Of a stretch of 64,000 nt of DNA, positions 8,363 to 17,581 are shown piece after piece. The position numbers and the translations under genes were made by a program. Each line of letters begins with the position of its first letter. The stretch's first letter is position 1. The DNA comes from Breoghania sp. Lineage in GTDB: Bacteria > Pseudomonadota > Alphaproteobacteria > Rhizobiales > Stappiaceae. The notes under the pieces were generated by a model that did not search any database, was not told where the DNA came from, and saw only the letters and a list, made by a program, of their open reading frames with translations. The DNA lies in the NCBI RefSeq assembly GCF_030066895.1, contig NZ_JASJAV010000008.1:94958-158957 (forward strand), read 5' to 3'.

Positions 8363-9946
8363 TCAGCTCGCCTTGAGCGCGCCGCCTTGCGGGTTGGAGG
8401 ACTTCATGCGCAGCGCGAGCCGGTTCATGGCCGAGACATAGGCGCGTGCGGAGGCGACGAGCGTGTCGGTATCCGCGCCCTTGCCGGTGGCGATGCGCCC
8501 GCCTCGAGACGGACGGAAACCTCCGCCTGTGCATCGACCGCACTCACCTGGTAGAGCGCCGGATGCGCCTCATGCGGCACGAAGGTGCGGATCGCCTTGA
8601 AGGTGGCGTCCACCAGTCCGTCGCCGTTGGCTTTCTTTGTGATGTGCTGGCCGTCGATATCCATGGTGATGATCGCCTTCTGCGGCCCGCCGGTGCCCGC
8701 GATGACTGTCAGTGCGATCACCTTGGCCATCTCCTCGCCCCGGGTGGAGATTTCATCCTCGACCAGAGCGGCGATGTCCTAGTCGTAGACGTTCTTCTTG
8801 CGGTCGGCGAGATCCTTGAACCGGCGGAAGGCGTCGGTAAACGCGTTGTCGCCCAGCTCGAAGCCCAGTTTCGGCCAGCTTCTCGCGGAAGGCATGGCGG
8901 CCGGAATGCTTGCCCATGACCAGCGAGGTTGCCTTCACGCCGACGTCCTCGGGCTTCATGATCTCGTAGGTCTCTGCGTTCTTCAGCATGCCGTCCTGGT
9001 GGATGCCGGACTCATGCGCGAAGGCGTTCCTGCCGACGATCGCCTTGTTGTACTGCACGGGGAAGTTGGAGACGGCCGAGACCAGTTTGGAGGCCCGCAT
9101 CAGATAGTGGGAATCGATGGAGGTCGTGTAGGGCAGCACGTCGTGGCGGGTGCGGATCGCCATGACGATCTCCTCCAGCGCCGCGTTGCCGGCTCACTCG
9201 CCCAGCCCGTTGATGGTGCATTCGATCTGCCGCGCGCCCCCGGCAACACCGGCCAGCGAGTTGGCGACTGCCAAGCCCAGATCGTCATGGCAGTGGACGG
9301 AGAAGATCGCCTGATCGGAATTGGGAACCGTCGCGCGTACGCGCTCGAACAGGTCCTTGTATTCCAGCGGCGTGGTGTAGCCGACCGTGTCGGGAATGTT
9401 GATGGTGCTGGCGCCGGCCTTGATCGTGGCCTCCACGTAGCGGCACAGGAACTCGAATTCGGTGCGGGTGCCGTCCTCCGCGTTCCATTCCACGTCATCG
9501 ACCCAGTTGCGGGTGCGGGCGACGCTGTCGTAGACGTGCTGCAGAACCTCTTCCGGCTCCAGTTGCAGCTTGTACTTCATGTGGATTGGGGAGGTGGAGA
9601 TGAAGGTGTGAATGCGCGGCTGCGCGGCCGGTTTCACCGCCTCGTCGCAGAGATCAATATCCTTGAAGGCAGCGCACGACAGACTGGCGACGACCGAGTT
9701 CTTGGAGCGCCGGGCGATTTCCTGAACGCTCTCGAAGTCGCCGTTCGAGGCGACCGGGAGACCGGCTTCGATGATGTCGACGCCCATCGCGTCCAGGAGC
9801 TCCGCGACCTGCAGTCTTTCGTTGAAGGTCATCGATGCGCCGGGCAATTGCTCGCCGTCACGCAAGGTCGTGTCGAAGATCCGTACGTGTTCGGCGTCCG
9901 GGGCAGTCTGCGCGGGTTCATTGCCTGCGACAGTGTCGGTAATCAT
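8363..9946 (-). CDS. leuA: 2-isopropylmalate synthase LeuA (interrupted as read)
   Basis: The first committed enzyme of leucine synthesis, joining acetyl-CoA to 2-oxoisovalerate. The start '[33 protein letters not shown]' leads into the HMGL-like barrel, with metal ligands in 'TLRDGEQ' and '[15 protein letters not shown]'. Then come '[15 protein letters not shown]' and the regulatory domain '[20 protein letters not shown]', ending '[15 protein letters not shown]'. Lesions as read: TGA at 9194-9196 ('[12 protein letters not shown]', where Arg is usual), a frameshift near 8880, an amber codon at 8779-8781 ('[12 protein letters not shown]') and a frameshift near 8500. A leucine-rich leader peptide lies upstream. 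Confidence 0.88.
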
Positions 9947-10084
9947 GGCGGGGTATCCTTCGGTTTCCTCGCTCCGGCCTTCTTTGTCTCAATGGGGGCC
10001 GGGTATAACCGTTCGTTCGGGCTATTGGCTCGGTATCTGCAATCCCCTGAGTGCCCGCCCTTCAAATCAAGGAGCAGTCGACGC

Positions 10085-10204
10085 TCAGGAGCAGATAAGG
10101 AGGAGCGCGCCGAGAAGCGAAAGGGAAAGAAGGGCAATGAGAGAGGGTCCGCCGCGCAGCCGCGCGTCGATCACAAGTGCCGTAATTTCGCGGCGGGCGA
10201 TCAT
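10085..10204 (-). CDS. Leucine-rich leader peptide of leuA (attenuator)
   Basis: A 39-codon ORF upstream of leuA on the same strand, 'MIARREITALVIDARLRGG' followed by a stretch containing LLSLSLLGALLL. Eleven of 39 residues are Leu, nearly all in the second half, mixing CTC and CTT codons. Such a peptide lets ribosome stalling at leucine codons control downstream RNA folding. About 138 bp separate its TGA from the leuA ATG. Leader-peptide attenuation of leuA and ilv genes in alphaproteobacteria is established. I could not assign the terminator and antiterminator stems with certainty. Confidence 0.7.
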   Translation of the reverse strand: MIARREITALVIDARLRGGPSLIALLSLSLLGALLLICS

Positions 10205-10451
10205 GGGTCCCGTCAATCTCCGCTTTGCTGTCCGATGTTCCGGCAAAAAGCCGCCGATTCAAGTCCTGTCCGACCAGTGTGGCCGCGACCCGTTATCGAA
10301 CCATTAAACAAGGTGTTTAGGTGATTGCGATCGCTCGCGCAAGCGCCTTTGTGTGCGATGGGCGAGGGAGGCCCGTTTCAAGTGAAAAGAAAACGCAGCG
10401 TAAGGTCGTGCGACGGCATGCGCCCGTGGAACTCGGGGGTAGGTGCCTCGA

Positions 10452-11366
10452 TCAGACGAAAAGTTCCCCGCGCGCGACGATCACGGCCTGACCGCCGATG
10501 CGGATGGCGCCCAGTTCGTTGCCTTCGATATCGATCTCGAGATCGATCAGCGAGGGGCGGCCCATTTCGAAGCCCTGTTCCACGCGGATGAAATGGGTGC
10601 CGTCGGTGGGCTTGTCGAAGGTGCGGATCACGCCTGCAAACGCGGCTGCGGCAGAGCCGGTGGCCGGGTCTTCGGTGATGCCCATTTCGGGGGCGAACAT
10701 GCGGGCGCGGAAGGTGGTGCGGTGATTGCGGGTGTCGCGGCAGTAGAGGAAGGCGTTGTTGTGGTCGCCGTCGCCGAGCGCATCCACCCAGGCGGCGAGG
10801 TTCGGTCTGGCGCGGGCCAGCGCATCGAGCCCGCCGATGGGCACGAAGGCGAAGGGGACTCCGGCCTCGAATGTCGAGGGATGATGGTTCTCAAAGCCGA
10901 TATCGACTGAGTTGAGGTTGAGAGCGGTCGCGACTTCCGCCTTGTCGCCCAGGCTGATGCCGACCGGTTTGGAGATGCGCGGGGCGTCGAATTCCGCGAA
11001 CCCGGCGGCCTTCGGCGTCAGCTTCACGCCGCAGCGCACGGGGCCGACCTTTTCCTCCAGCACCACCATGGCGTCCTGCGCCTTCTCCACCTCGCCAAAG
11101 CGATCGCTCGCCAGCAGGATGGCCGTGCCGACGGTGGGATGCCCGGCGAAGGGCAACTCGCGTGCGGGGGTGAAGATCCGGATGCTGGCGGAGTGGGCCG
11201 GGTTTCTGGCCGAGAAGACGAAGACCGTTTCCGACAGATTGAATTCCGCCGCGATCTTCTGCATCGCCGCGTCGTCCAGCCTGTCGGCCTCCAACACGAC
11301 TGCCAGCGGATTGCCCGCAAGTGCCTGGTTGGTGAAGACGTCGAGGATAGCGTAGGGTCGCGACAT
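10452..11366 (-). CDS. PhzF family epimerase/isomerase-like protein
   Basis: An intact 304-residue PhzF-superfamily protein (diaminopimelate-epimerase fold). Family marks are 'DVFTNQALAGNPLAVV', catalytic Glu in 'FNLSETVFV', 'RIFTPARELPFAGHPTVGTA' and 'MGITEDPATGSAAAAFAG'. No other phenazine genes are present, so phenazine synthesis is not implied; most PhzF homologues in Rhizobiales have no known substrate. It is transcribed toward leuA, with about 250 bp between its stop and the leucine leader ORF. Confidence 0.9.
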   Translation of the reverse strand: MSRPYAILDVFTNQALAGNPLAVVLEADRLDDAAMQKIAAEFNLSETVFVFSARNPAHSASIRIFTPARELPFAGHPTVGTAILLASDRFGEVEKAQDAMVVLEEKVGPVRCGVKLTPKAAGFAEFDAPRISKPVGISLGDKAEVATALNLNSVDIGFENHHPSTFEAGVPFAFVPIGGLDALARARPNLAAWVDALGDGDHNNAFLYCRDTRNHRTTFRARMFAPEMGITEDPATGSAAAAFAGVIRTFDKPTDGTHFIRVEQGFEMGRPSLIDLEIDIEGNELGAIRIGGQAVIVARGELFV

Positions 11367-11806
11367 CAGGCTTGTTCCCGGCTTCAGGTTGGCATTCGGA
11401 TCGGCGTGGGGGAGACTCCCTTAACGCCCTCCAATACCTGAAAGCGGGGTAGCGCGGCCAATAAAATATCTTTTCCCGGGGTCGGAATTCGTCGCAGGCG
11501 TCACGTCAATTCGGCGAGCTTCGCCGAAGAGTGCTGCGGAACAGTTGGATTTTCTCCGAAAATCCCGGGAAAAAGCGTTCTTTTTGAAGCGCTTCGCGTT
11601 TCGGTCGCTTCCGTCCCTTATCCTTAATTTTACGTAAACCCGGTGGCGCGCTCTCAACGAGCGTTGGGTCGAGGTGTGACTGTTGTCGGATGCTAAGAGG
11701 TCGCAGTTGGGCGATTCATTCCCTTAAGTAAACCTACATATTTTAACGTTAAAATTTCCATAGATATAATAACTGATAGAGTGAGATCCGTCCTGCATGT
11801 GAGGAA
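11367..11806. other. Intergenic region between phzF and the chemoreceptor
   Basis: About 440 bp with no convincing ORF. The right end (11715-11780) is unusually A/T-rich and probably holds the chemoreceptor promoter. An imperfect AAGCG/CGCTT hairpin with flanking A and T runs lies near 11572-11600. Confidence 0.5.
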
Positions 11807-13695
11807 ATGGCGATGAAAACGATCCGAGCCAAATTGAGTCTTGTTATCATGGGGTTGTCGATACTTGCATCTGTTGCGATTTTCGGGGTCACTCAGTGGG
11901 TGTCCGGTCATATGGCCGAAACCGTGCTCACGCGAGAGGTCGTTGGCGCCGAGCAACAGTTGAAGGCGACGATCGCATCAGAAAGCCGCCAGGCGTTGAT
12001 GCTGGCGAGCCTCGTTGCCGGGGATGCCGGGGTGCAGGAGAAATTCGCCGCCGGAGACCGGGACGGTCTCGCGCGCGAATTCGCGGCTTCATTCTCGGAT
12101 TTGAAGACAAACTTCGGCGTTCGCCAGTTCGAGTTCCATCTTCCCCCCCCCGCGACCTCGTTCCTGCGGGTGCACAAGGTGGAGAAGTCAGGCGACGACC
12201 TCTTGGGCTTCCGCAAGACCGTGGTCAAGATCAACGAGGCGGCCAAGCCTGTCTGGGGGCTGGAAAAGGGCGTCGCGGGGATCGGCAACCGCGGTGTGGT
12301 GCCGGTGTTAAAGGACGGCAAGCATATCGGTTCGGTGGAATTCGACCTCGGCTTTCACGAGAAATTCGTCGCGTCCTTCACCAAGGAGAGCGGATACCGG
12401 TTGGCTGTTCTTCGCCCGTCGACGGGCGGGTATGACGTCATCGGCTCGACCTTACCGAAGACGGTTGCCCCCAAGACGCTGATGGGTGAACTGACGGGTG
12501 AGGGAAGCAGCGTCGAGAGCGGCGACTTCCTGATCATTCGCTTTTCGCTGAACGATTATTCGGGCAAGCCAATCGCGGTCGCTCTTCTCGCCAACGATCA
12601 GTCCGCCTATCACGCCATTGCCCTCACCGCGAAGGTCACCGGTATCGCGCTGAGCGTGCTGCTTTTCGCGGTCGCGGGATTGATCCTCTATTTCGCCAAC
12701 CGCTCGGTGCTGCGTCCGTTGAAGGGCGTGGCTGGCGAGATCGTCGCTCTTGTGGGCGGAGAACGCGATATCGAGGTGCAGGGCACGAAGCGCGCCGATG
12801 AGATCGGCGACATGGCCTGTGCGGTCGATATCTTCCGTGTCAACGCGATCGATCGGGAACGGCTGGAGGCGGAACAAAGCCATAGCCAGAAGGCGCGGGA
12901 GGCGCGTCAGGAAGGCATCGAGCAACTCATCGAGACGTTCCGCGCCACCTCGCAGGAGCTGCTTTCCTCCGTCGAGGAGAGCAACAGCAGCCTTCAGTCG
13001 ATGGCAACAGGTCTCGAAAGCGTTGCCGCATCGAGCGCGGAACAGGTAAGCGGGGCGGCGGAGGTTTCCGGTGAAGCTGCGGGGAATGTGCAGACCGTGG
13101 CTTCGGCAGCCGAAGAGCTGTCGTCCTCGATCTCGGAAATCTCCAACTAGGTCGTGTGCACCACGGAAATCGTCGCTCAGGCCAACAGCGCGGCGCAGTC
13201 GAGCAACGAGAAGGTGACCAGTCTGGCGCTTTCGGCCCAAAGGATTGGCGACGTGGTCTCGCTCATCCGTGATATCGCGGAGCAGACGAACCTGCTTGCG
13301 CTCAATGCGACGATCGAAGCGGCGCGCGCAGGCGAGGTCGGACGGGGCTTTGCGGTGTTGCGGCGGAAGTGGAGGAACTGGCCACCCAGACCTCAAAGGC
13401 GACGGAAGAAACCGTGGATGCGATCGGCACGATCACGGGCACCATGGATGAGGTAAACGGCTATACCTCCGCGATTGCCGCCGCAGTGGAGCAGCAGGGT
13501 GTCGCGACGGTGGAAATCAGCCGGAACATCCAGAACGCGGCCGAGTTGACCCAGACGGTCGTGCGCAATATCGGTTCACTTGATGAGGCGGTGCACGAGA
13601 CCAACAAGTCGGCGGCCTCGATGCTCACCGCGAGCGGAGATGCGGCGGCAAAGTCGGCGACGTTCCGCGAAGAAATCGCGCGGTTCCTGAAATAA
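11807..13695 (+). CDS. Methyl-accepting chemotaxis protein (interrupted as read)
   Basis: A transmembrane chemoreceptor. It starts at ATG 11807 after GAGGAA, with a first helix '[22 protein letters not shown]', a periplasmic sensor with the dCache_3-like motif '[17 protein letters not shown]', a second helix '[22 protein letters not shown]', a HAMP domain with '[22 protein letters not shown]', and a signalling domain with '[24 protein letters not shown]'. An amber codon at 13148-13150 interrupts 'SISEISN*VV', where Gln is usual, and a frameshift lies near 13358 after 'GRGFAV'. The end is '[13 protein letters not shown]'. A run of nine C at about 12143 stays in frame. Confidence 0.88.
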
Positions 13696-13696
13696 C

Positions 13697-13737
13697 AAAG
13701 CCCCGCCCGGAATGTCCGGGCGGGGATTGATTTTTTT
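13697..13737. terminator. Bidirectional terminator between the chemoreceptor and ilvC
   Basis: CCCCGCCCGGA and TCCGGGCGGGG form a strong stem with a run of seven T shortly after on the plus strand and TTTG(TTATTT) on the minus strand. It serves two convergent genes. Confidence 0.85.
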
Positions 13738-13770
13738 GCTGGCGAACCTGACGGTTCGAGGTTTGCTGTC

Positions 13771-14790
13771 TTAGTTCTTCGACTTGTCGACCAGGGCGCC
13801 CTGCTTGATCCAGGGCATCATGCCGCGCAGCTTCTCGCCGACCTGCTCGATCTGGTGAGTGTCATTGTTGCGACGGGTGGCCTTGAAGTGGGCCTGACCG
13901 GCCTTGCATTCCTGCATCCACTCGGAGGTGAACTGGCCGAACTGGATCTCCTTGAGAACCTTCTTCATCGCGGCCTTGCTCTCGTCGCCGATGACGCGCG
14001 GGCCGGACTTGTACTCGCCCCACTCAGCGGTGTTGGAGATCGAGTAGTTTATGTTGGCGATGCCGCCCTCGTAGATGAGGTCGACGATCAGCTTCATCTC
14101 GTGCTGGCACTCGAAGAAGGCCATTTCCGGCGCATAACCGGCCTCGACCAGCGTCTCGAAACTGGCGCGGATAAGCTCGACCAGGCCGCCGCACAGAACA
14201 GCCTGCTCGCCGAAGAGGTCGGTCTCGCACTCTTCGCGGAAGGTGATCTCGATGATGCCGGCGCGATCGGCGCCGAGGCTCGCCGCATAGGCGATGGCGA
14301 TGTCATGCGCGTTGCCAGAGGCGTCCTGCGCCACAGCAACCAGTTTCGGCATACCGCCGCCGCGCACATACTCGGAGCGCACAGTGTGGCCCGGGCCCTT
14401 CGGGGCGATCATGATCATGTCGACGGTCGACTTCGGCTCGATCAGGCCGAAATGGATGCTCAGGCCGTGGGCGAAAGCAAGGACGGCACCGTCGCGAATG
14501 TTCGGGGCGATGTGCTCCTTGTAGATGTCGGCCTGAAGCTCGTCCGGGGTGGCGACCATCATCAGGTTGGCCCAGCCGGCGGCCTCAGCAACGCTTTTGA
14601 CCGTGAAGTCGTAGGCTTCGGTCTTCTTGGCGGAGGAGGAACCGGCGCGCAGCGCAACGGCAACTTCCTTGACGCCGGAATCCTTCAGGTTCAGCGCGTG
14701 GGCGCGACCCTGGGAACCGTAACCGATGATGGCGACCTTCTTTTCCTTGATGAGGTTGAGATCGGCATCCTGATCGTAATAAACGCGTAT
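13771..14790 (-). CDS. ilvC: Ketol-acid reductoisomerase IlvC (start codon reads ATA)
   Basis: The NADPH-dependent enzyme that isomerises and reduces acetohydroxy acids in valine and isoleucine synthesis. Full family length is 339 residues when counted from codon 14790-14788, where '[39 protein letters not shown]' begins; GAAGGAGAAGAC is a proper ribosome site just upstream. That first codon reads ATA, not ATG. The next in-frame Met would remove the Rossmann fold, so a G-to-A change in the start codon, real or an error, is the best reading. The metal-binding part includes '[20 protein letters not shown]'. Otherwise intact. Confidence 0.92.
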   Translation of the reverse strand: MRVYYDQDADLNLIKEKKVAIIGYGSQGRAHALNLKDSGVKEVAVALRAGSSSAKKTEAYDFTVKSVAEAAGWANLMMVATPDELQADIYKEHIAPNIRDGAVLAFAHGLSIHFGLIEPKSTVDMIMIAPKGPGHTVRSEYVRGGGMPKLVAVAQDASGNAHDIAIAYAASLGADRAGIIEITFREECETDLFGEQAVLCGGLVELIRASFETLVEAGYAPEMAFFECQHEMKLIVDLIYEGGIANINYSISNTAEWGEYKSGPRVIGDESKAAMKKVLKEIQFGQFTSEWMQECKAGQAHFKATRRNNDTHQIEQVGEKLRGMMPWIKQGALVDKSKN

Positions 14791-14869
14791 GTCTTCTCCT
14801 TCAAAACGTTAGTTTTATTCAGTTTTGTAGCCGCCGCGACCCGGGCGCGTGTGGAGTGTGTCGGTAGTT

Positions 14870-15492
14870 TCAAGAGGGCGATAGAACCTCCACGGAACGC
14901 TCGGTTCCGTAGAGGCGGTAGAACCGGTTGACGGCCGTTTTGGCCTGAACGGCGAAATCCTCCTCGCCCTGCTCAAGCGCATCGCCGAGCAGCAGGCGGA
15001 CGTGAACATCGCGCATGATCAGGCCATAGAAGGTGGAGTAGGCGGCTACGGCGTCGGGAAACTCGAGATGGCGCTGGCGCGGACCGGCCACCAGCAGCGC
15101 ACGGCCGCGCGCGGTTACCGAATGCTTGCTGCGCTCGACCAGCAGCCGGCCGAGCGGCGATTCCGGGTGCGAGGCCTGGCCATGGCGAGGCGGTTCAGCG
15201 CCAGCGACACGTCTCCGGCCAGAACCGAGAGAAGCTCATGGGCGAAGGTGACGAGACGGCGGCGATAGCTTGCGGCATCGAGCGCGCTTTCGCCGGCGCC
15301 CAACGGGCGCACCTTGGAGGCCTGAAAGGTCACCACGGTTTCCAGCAGACCGTCGCGGTCGCCGGACCATTTGTAGAGGGATTCCTTGGAGCAATTGGCT
15401 GCGCGTGCGAGCCCCACCGCCTGGCGCGGTGTGAAGCCGCTGTCATCTGCGGCCGGAGTGGTGGCGCGTGGCATGGCACTTCCCAAGGCCAT
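14870..15492 (-). CDS. TetR/AcrR-like regulator (frameshifted as read)
   Basis: A DNA-binding regulator just upstream of ilvC on the same strand. The N-terminal part 'FTPRQAVGLARAANCSKESLYKWSGDRDGLLETVV' keeps the second half of a TetR helix-turn-helix ('SKESLYKWF' type), but the first helix is short. A frameshift near 15165 links it to 'ARGRALLVAGPRQRHLEFPDAVAAYSTFYGLIMRDVHVRLLLGDALEQ', the ligand/dimer domain, ending 'TERSVEVLSPS'. ATG at 15474 is an alternative start. A 19-bp palindrome about 100 bp upstream is a plausible autoregulatory operator. Target genes are unknown. Confidence 0.7.
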
Positions 15493-15590
15493 TGATACGG
15501 CCGGGCTCTCTGGCGGTCCGGCTCGAATTCGGGTGCGGTGCGTATCGGATATGGCGCTTTGAACATGCCGAAAAGCCCCTCCCAAAAACC

Positions 15591-15609
15591 GAACCGTACC
15601 GTACGGTTC
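15591..15609. promoter_or_regulatory. 19-bp palindrome, candidate TetR operator
   Basis: GAACCGTAC-C-GTACGGTTC: perfect nine-base arms around one base. Its ACCGTACGGT-like core is typical of TetR-family operators. It lies 98 bp upstream of the TetR-like gene. Confidence 0.6.
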
Positions 15610-16306
15610 TGGGACATGACGCCAATGCGCAATGTTGTCAAGCGGCGTATCCGCGCGAAGATGCCGCAAGGGCAATTCAAGGGCTGTGGGAGGGTGGATT
15701 GGCGAAGGAAGGGAAGCTTGCTGAGGGAGAAGGGGAGTGAGGAGGTGGCAGGCGAGATTGGATTTGGTGGGCGGTGATGACGGAAGAGGGAAGGCAAGAG
15801 AGGTGGTTTTGGGGAGGTCGGTTGAGAGGAGAGGCAACTGGCGGCGTGGGAGGTGAGGACATGCAGCGCAAAGGTGAGGTGCGGGTGCCGCTCGCAAGAA
15901 GTGTCATGCGGGAGCTAGATGCCGGGCATGCAATAGAGCGAGGGGATTGGGCGCATGGGAACATTGAGGCAGTCGGTCCCCTAACGTCTTCGGGGATAAA
16001 CGGGAGAGTTCCAAGGTTAAGGAGAGAGGCACGGACAAGGGAGAGGGCGCACACAAGATGGGCCCTGGCTTCGGGCACGTTTTACCCCCCGAATGTCATC
16101 CCCGCGGAGGTGGGGATCCAGCACTCTGTGAACGCTGACATTTCATTCGATCCGCAAAACCTGGTGGTTACTGAATCCCCACCTGCGCGGGGATGACATT
16201 CGGGGGGAGGGGTGTTTCTCGTATCCTCGTCTGGGCCTGTTTGATGCGCCTCTTCGGTGGGCCGCGCTCATCGACGCAAAATTCATGCGGTCGGCTCTTG
16301 CAATTC
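15610..16306. other. Intergenic region without a recognisable gene
   Basis: About 700 bp between the TetR operator and the PadR operator. ORFs here have no family features and a purine-rich, low-complexity look (GGAGAGG-type runs at 15660-15860). Apart from the family B repeat at 16084-16208 I see no gene or RNA. Confidence 0.5.
16084..16208. repeat. Intergenic inverted repeat, family B copy 1
   Basis: Arms CCCCCCGAATGTCATCCCCG...GGATCCAG and CTGAATCCCC...CGGGGATGACATTCGGGGGG flank a centre ending in TGGTGGTTA. The same architecture recurs at 59832-59952. Confidence 0.8.
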
Positions 16307-16336
16307 GATAGTAATAAGATTTATCTTATAACTATC
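16307..16336. promoter_or_regulatory. 30-bp palindrome, candidate PadR operator
   Basis: GATAGT, ATAAGAT, ATCTTAT and ACTATC are arranged as two mirrored half-sites of 15 bases with mismatches only at two symmetric positions (one near each end and the centre). It lies 24 bp before the ATG of the PadR gene in an A/T-rich stretch, so it probably overlaps the promoter and serves autoregulation. Confidence 0.65.
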
Positions 16337-16360
16337 AAAACATGTTTTGTAGTATATTAA

Positions 16361-16921
16361 ATGAAAGAATATGGACACAGAGGCAGGCGTCGTGACGGGA
16401 GTTGCGGTGAGGGTTCCGGTGGTGGTCACGGCCGAGGCGGGCGCGGACACGGTGGACGCGGGCGTCGGCGGATGTTCGACGGCGGTGAGCTGCGGCTGGT
16501 TCTGCTGAAGCTCATCGCGGAGACGCCCCGCCACGGCTACGATCTGATCCGTGTCATCGAAGAGCGCACGAGCGGTGCCTATGCGCCGAGCCCCGGCGTC
16601 GTCTACCCGACGCTAACGCTGCTGACCGACATGGATCTGATCACGGAGACGGCGAGCGAGGGCGCCCGCAAGCTCTTCGCCACGACCCCGAAGGGCATCG
16701 AGCATCTGGAAAAGCAGAGCGAAGCGATCGAGGCACTTTTCAAGCGGCTGGATGCGGTTTCGCAAGAACAGGAGCGCACCGACGTGGTACCCGTACGCCG
16801 GGCCATGCACAATCTGCGCGCCGTGCTGCAGAACAGGCTCACCGCGGGGATGGAAGAAGAAAAGCTTCAGGCCGCGGTCGCGCTGATCGACGAGGTTGCG
16901 GGTAAGATCGAACGGCTGTGA
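16361..16921 (+). CDS. PadR-family regulator, YqjI-like, with Gly/Arg/His-rich leader
   Basis: A 186-residue PadR winged-helix protein. Residues 38 onward, 'MFDGGELRLVLLKLIAETPRHGYDLIRVIEERTSGAYAPSPGVVYPTLTLLTDM' (split here), match E. coli YqjI, a nickel- and iron-responsive repressor. Like YqjI it carries a low-complexity N-terminal extension, here Gly/Arg-rich with several His and one Cys ('HRGRRRDGSCGEGSGGGHGR'). YqjI homologues usually stand next to siderophore-interacting ferric reductases; none is adjacent here. Metal sensing is therefore inferred. The gene is intact. Confidence 0.85.
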   Translation: MKEYGHRGRRRDGSCGEGSGGGHGRGGRGHGGRGRRRMFDGGELRLVLLKLIAETPRHGYDLIRVIEERTSGAYAPSPGVVYPTLTLLTDMDLITETASEGARKLFATTPKGIEHLEKQSEAIEALFKRLDAVSQEQERTDVVPVRRAMHNLRAVLQNRLTAGMEEEKLQAAVALIDEVAGKIERL

Positions 16922-17005
16922 CGATCTTGAACGCGCCGGCCCGCCGGGGGCTTTTGGAGATCTCTGACAAAGTGTCCGGCGGGACCTGCGCCCCCGATAT
17001 CCGGC

Positions 17006-17446
17006 TTATTCCGGCTTTTGCCGTGCGTCGTAGGCGGTTCTGGACGCGGCCACCCGGTCGTGGTTTTCCAGGGCCCAGGTGCCGAGCGCGCGCAAGGGAA
17101 CCAGCAGGTCCCGTCCCAGATCGGTGAGGTCGTATTTCACCTTGGGCGGAATGGTCGGATAGACGGTGCGGGTCACGTAGCCGTCGCGTTCCAGACCGCG
17201 AAGCGTCGCGGTCAGCATCTTCTGGGAAATGCCGTCAATGGCGCGCTTGATCTCCATGAATCTTTGGCATCCCTTGCCCAGCAGCATGACGATGTGAACG
17301 CTCCATTTGTCGCCGACCAGCGAGATCACCTCGTTGGCGCGGGCGCATTGTCTCGGCTTGTGCGCTTGCGAAGAAGCGGGCGCTATCTGTGTGACTGCGC
17401 CGTTCGCCGTGATCGCGGGTTCTTTTTCTTCCGTTGCGTAATTCAT
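17006..17446 (-). CDS. HxlR-family redox-type regulator
   Basis: A 146-residue winged-helix regulator: 'CARANEVISLVGDKWSVHIVMLLGKG' then 'FMEIKRAIDGISQKMLTATLRGLERDGYVTR' and 'PPKVKYDLTDLGRDLLVPL'. Cys34 sits just before the first helix, the position of the sensing cysteine in YodB and QorR, which respond to quinones and diamide. It is divergent from an FMN-dependent reductase with a CGATAC/GTATCG palindrome between them, so it probably represses that gene. Intact. Confidence 0.88.
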   Translation of the reverse strand: MNYATEEKEPAITANGAVTQIAPASSQAHKPRQCARANEVISLVGDKWSVHIVMLLGKGCQRFMEIKRAIDGISQKMLTATLRGLERDGYVTRTVYPTIPPKVKYDLTDLGRDLLVPLRALGTWALENHDRVAASRTAYDARQKPE

Positions 17447-17469
17447 TGGTCTTTATTCGGAAACTCGAA

Positions 17470-17484
17470 CGATACTCGGTATCG
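17470..17484. promoter_or_regulatory. 15-bp palindrome, candidate HxlR operator
   Basis: CGATAC-TCG-GTATCG: perfect six-base arms 23 bp before the HxlR start and about 100 bp before the reductase gene, a suitable place to control both divergent promoters. Confidence 0.5.
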
Positions 17485-17581
17485 TCAAGGTGCCTAGGGG
17501 AGGGAAAAGTGCCATCTTGCGATGCGGTATGAACTCCCTCATGTGGGAGGGTGGTTACCAATGTATACGGGGCATTCCTCA

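Noticed and set aside
9943..10137. 64-codon ORF just upstream of leuA
   Set aside because: It overlaps the leucine leader in another frame and lacks family features; the Leu-rich ORF explains the region better.
10452..11366. Phenazine biosynthesis gene
   Set aside because: PhzF-fold proteins are widespread; no other phz genes or chorismate enzymes are present.
15774..16196. 140-codon ORF before the PadR gene
   Set aside because: It crosses the family B palindrome, is purine-rich and low-complexity, and has no recognisable domain or ribosome site.
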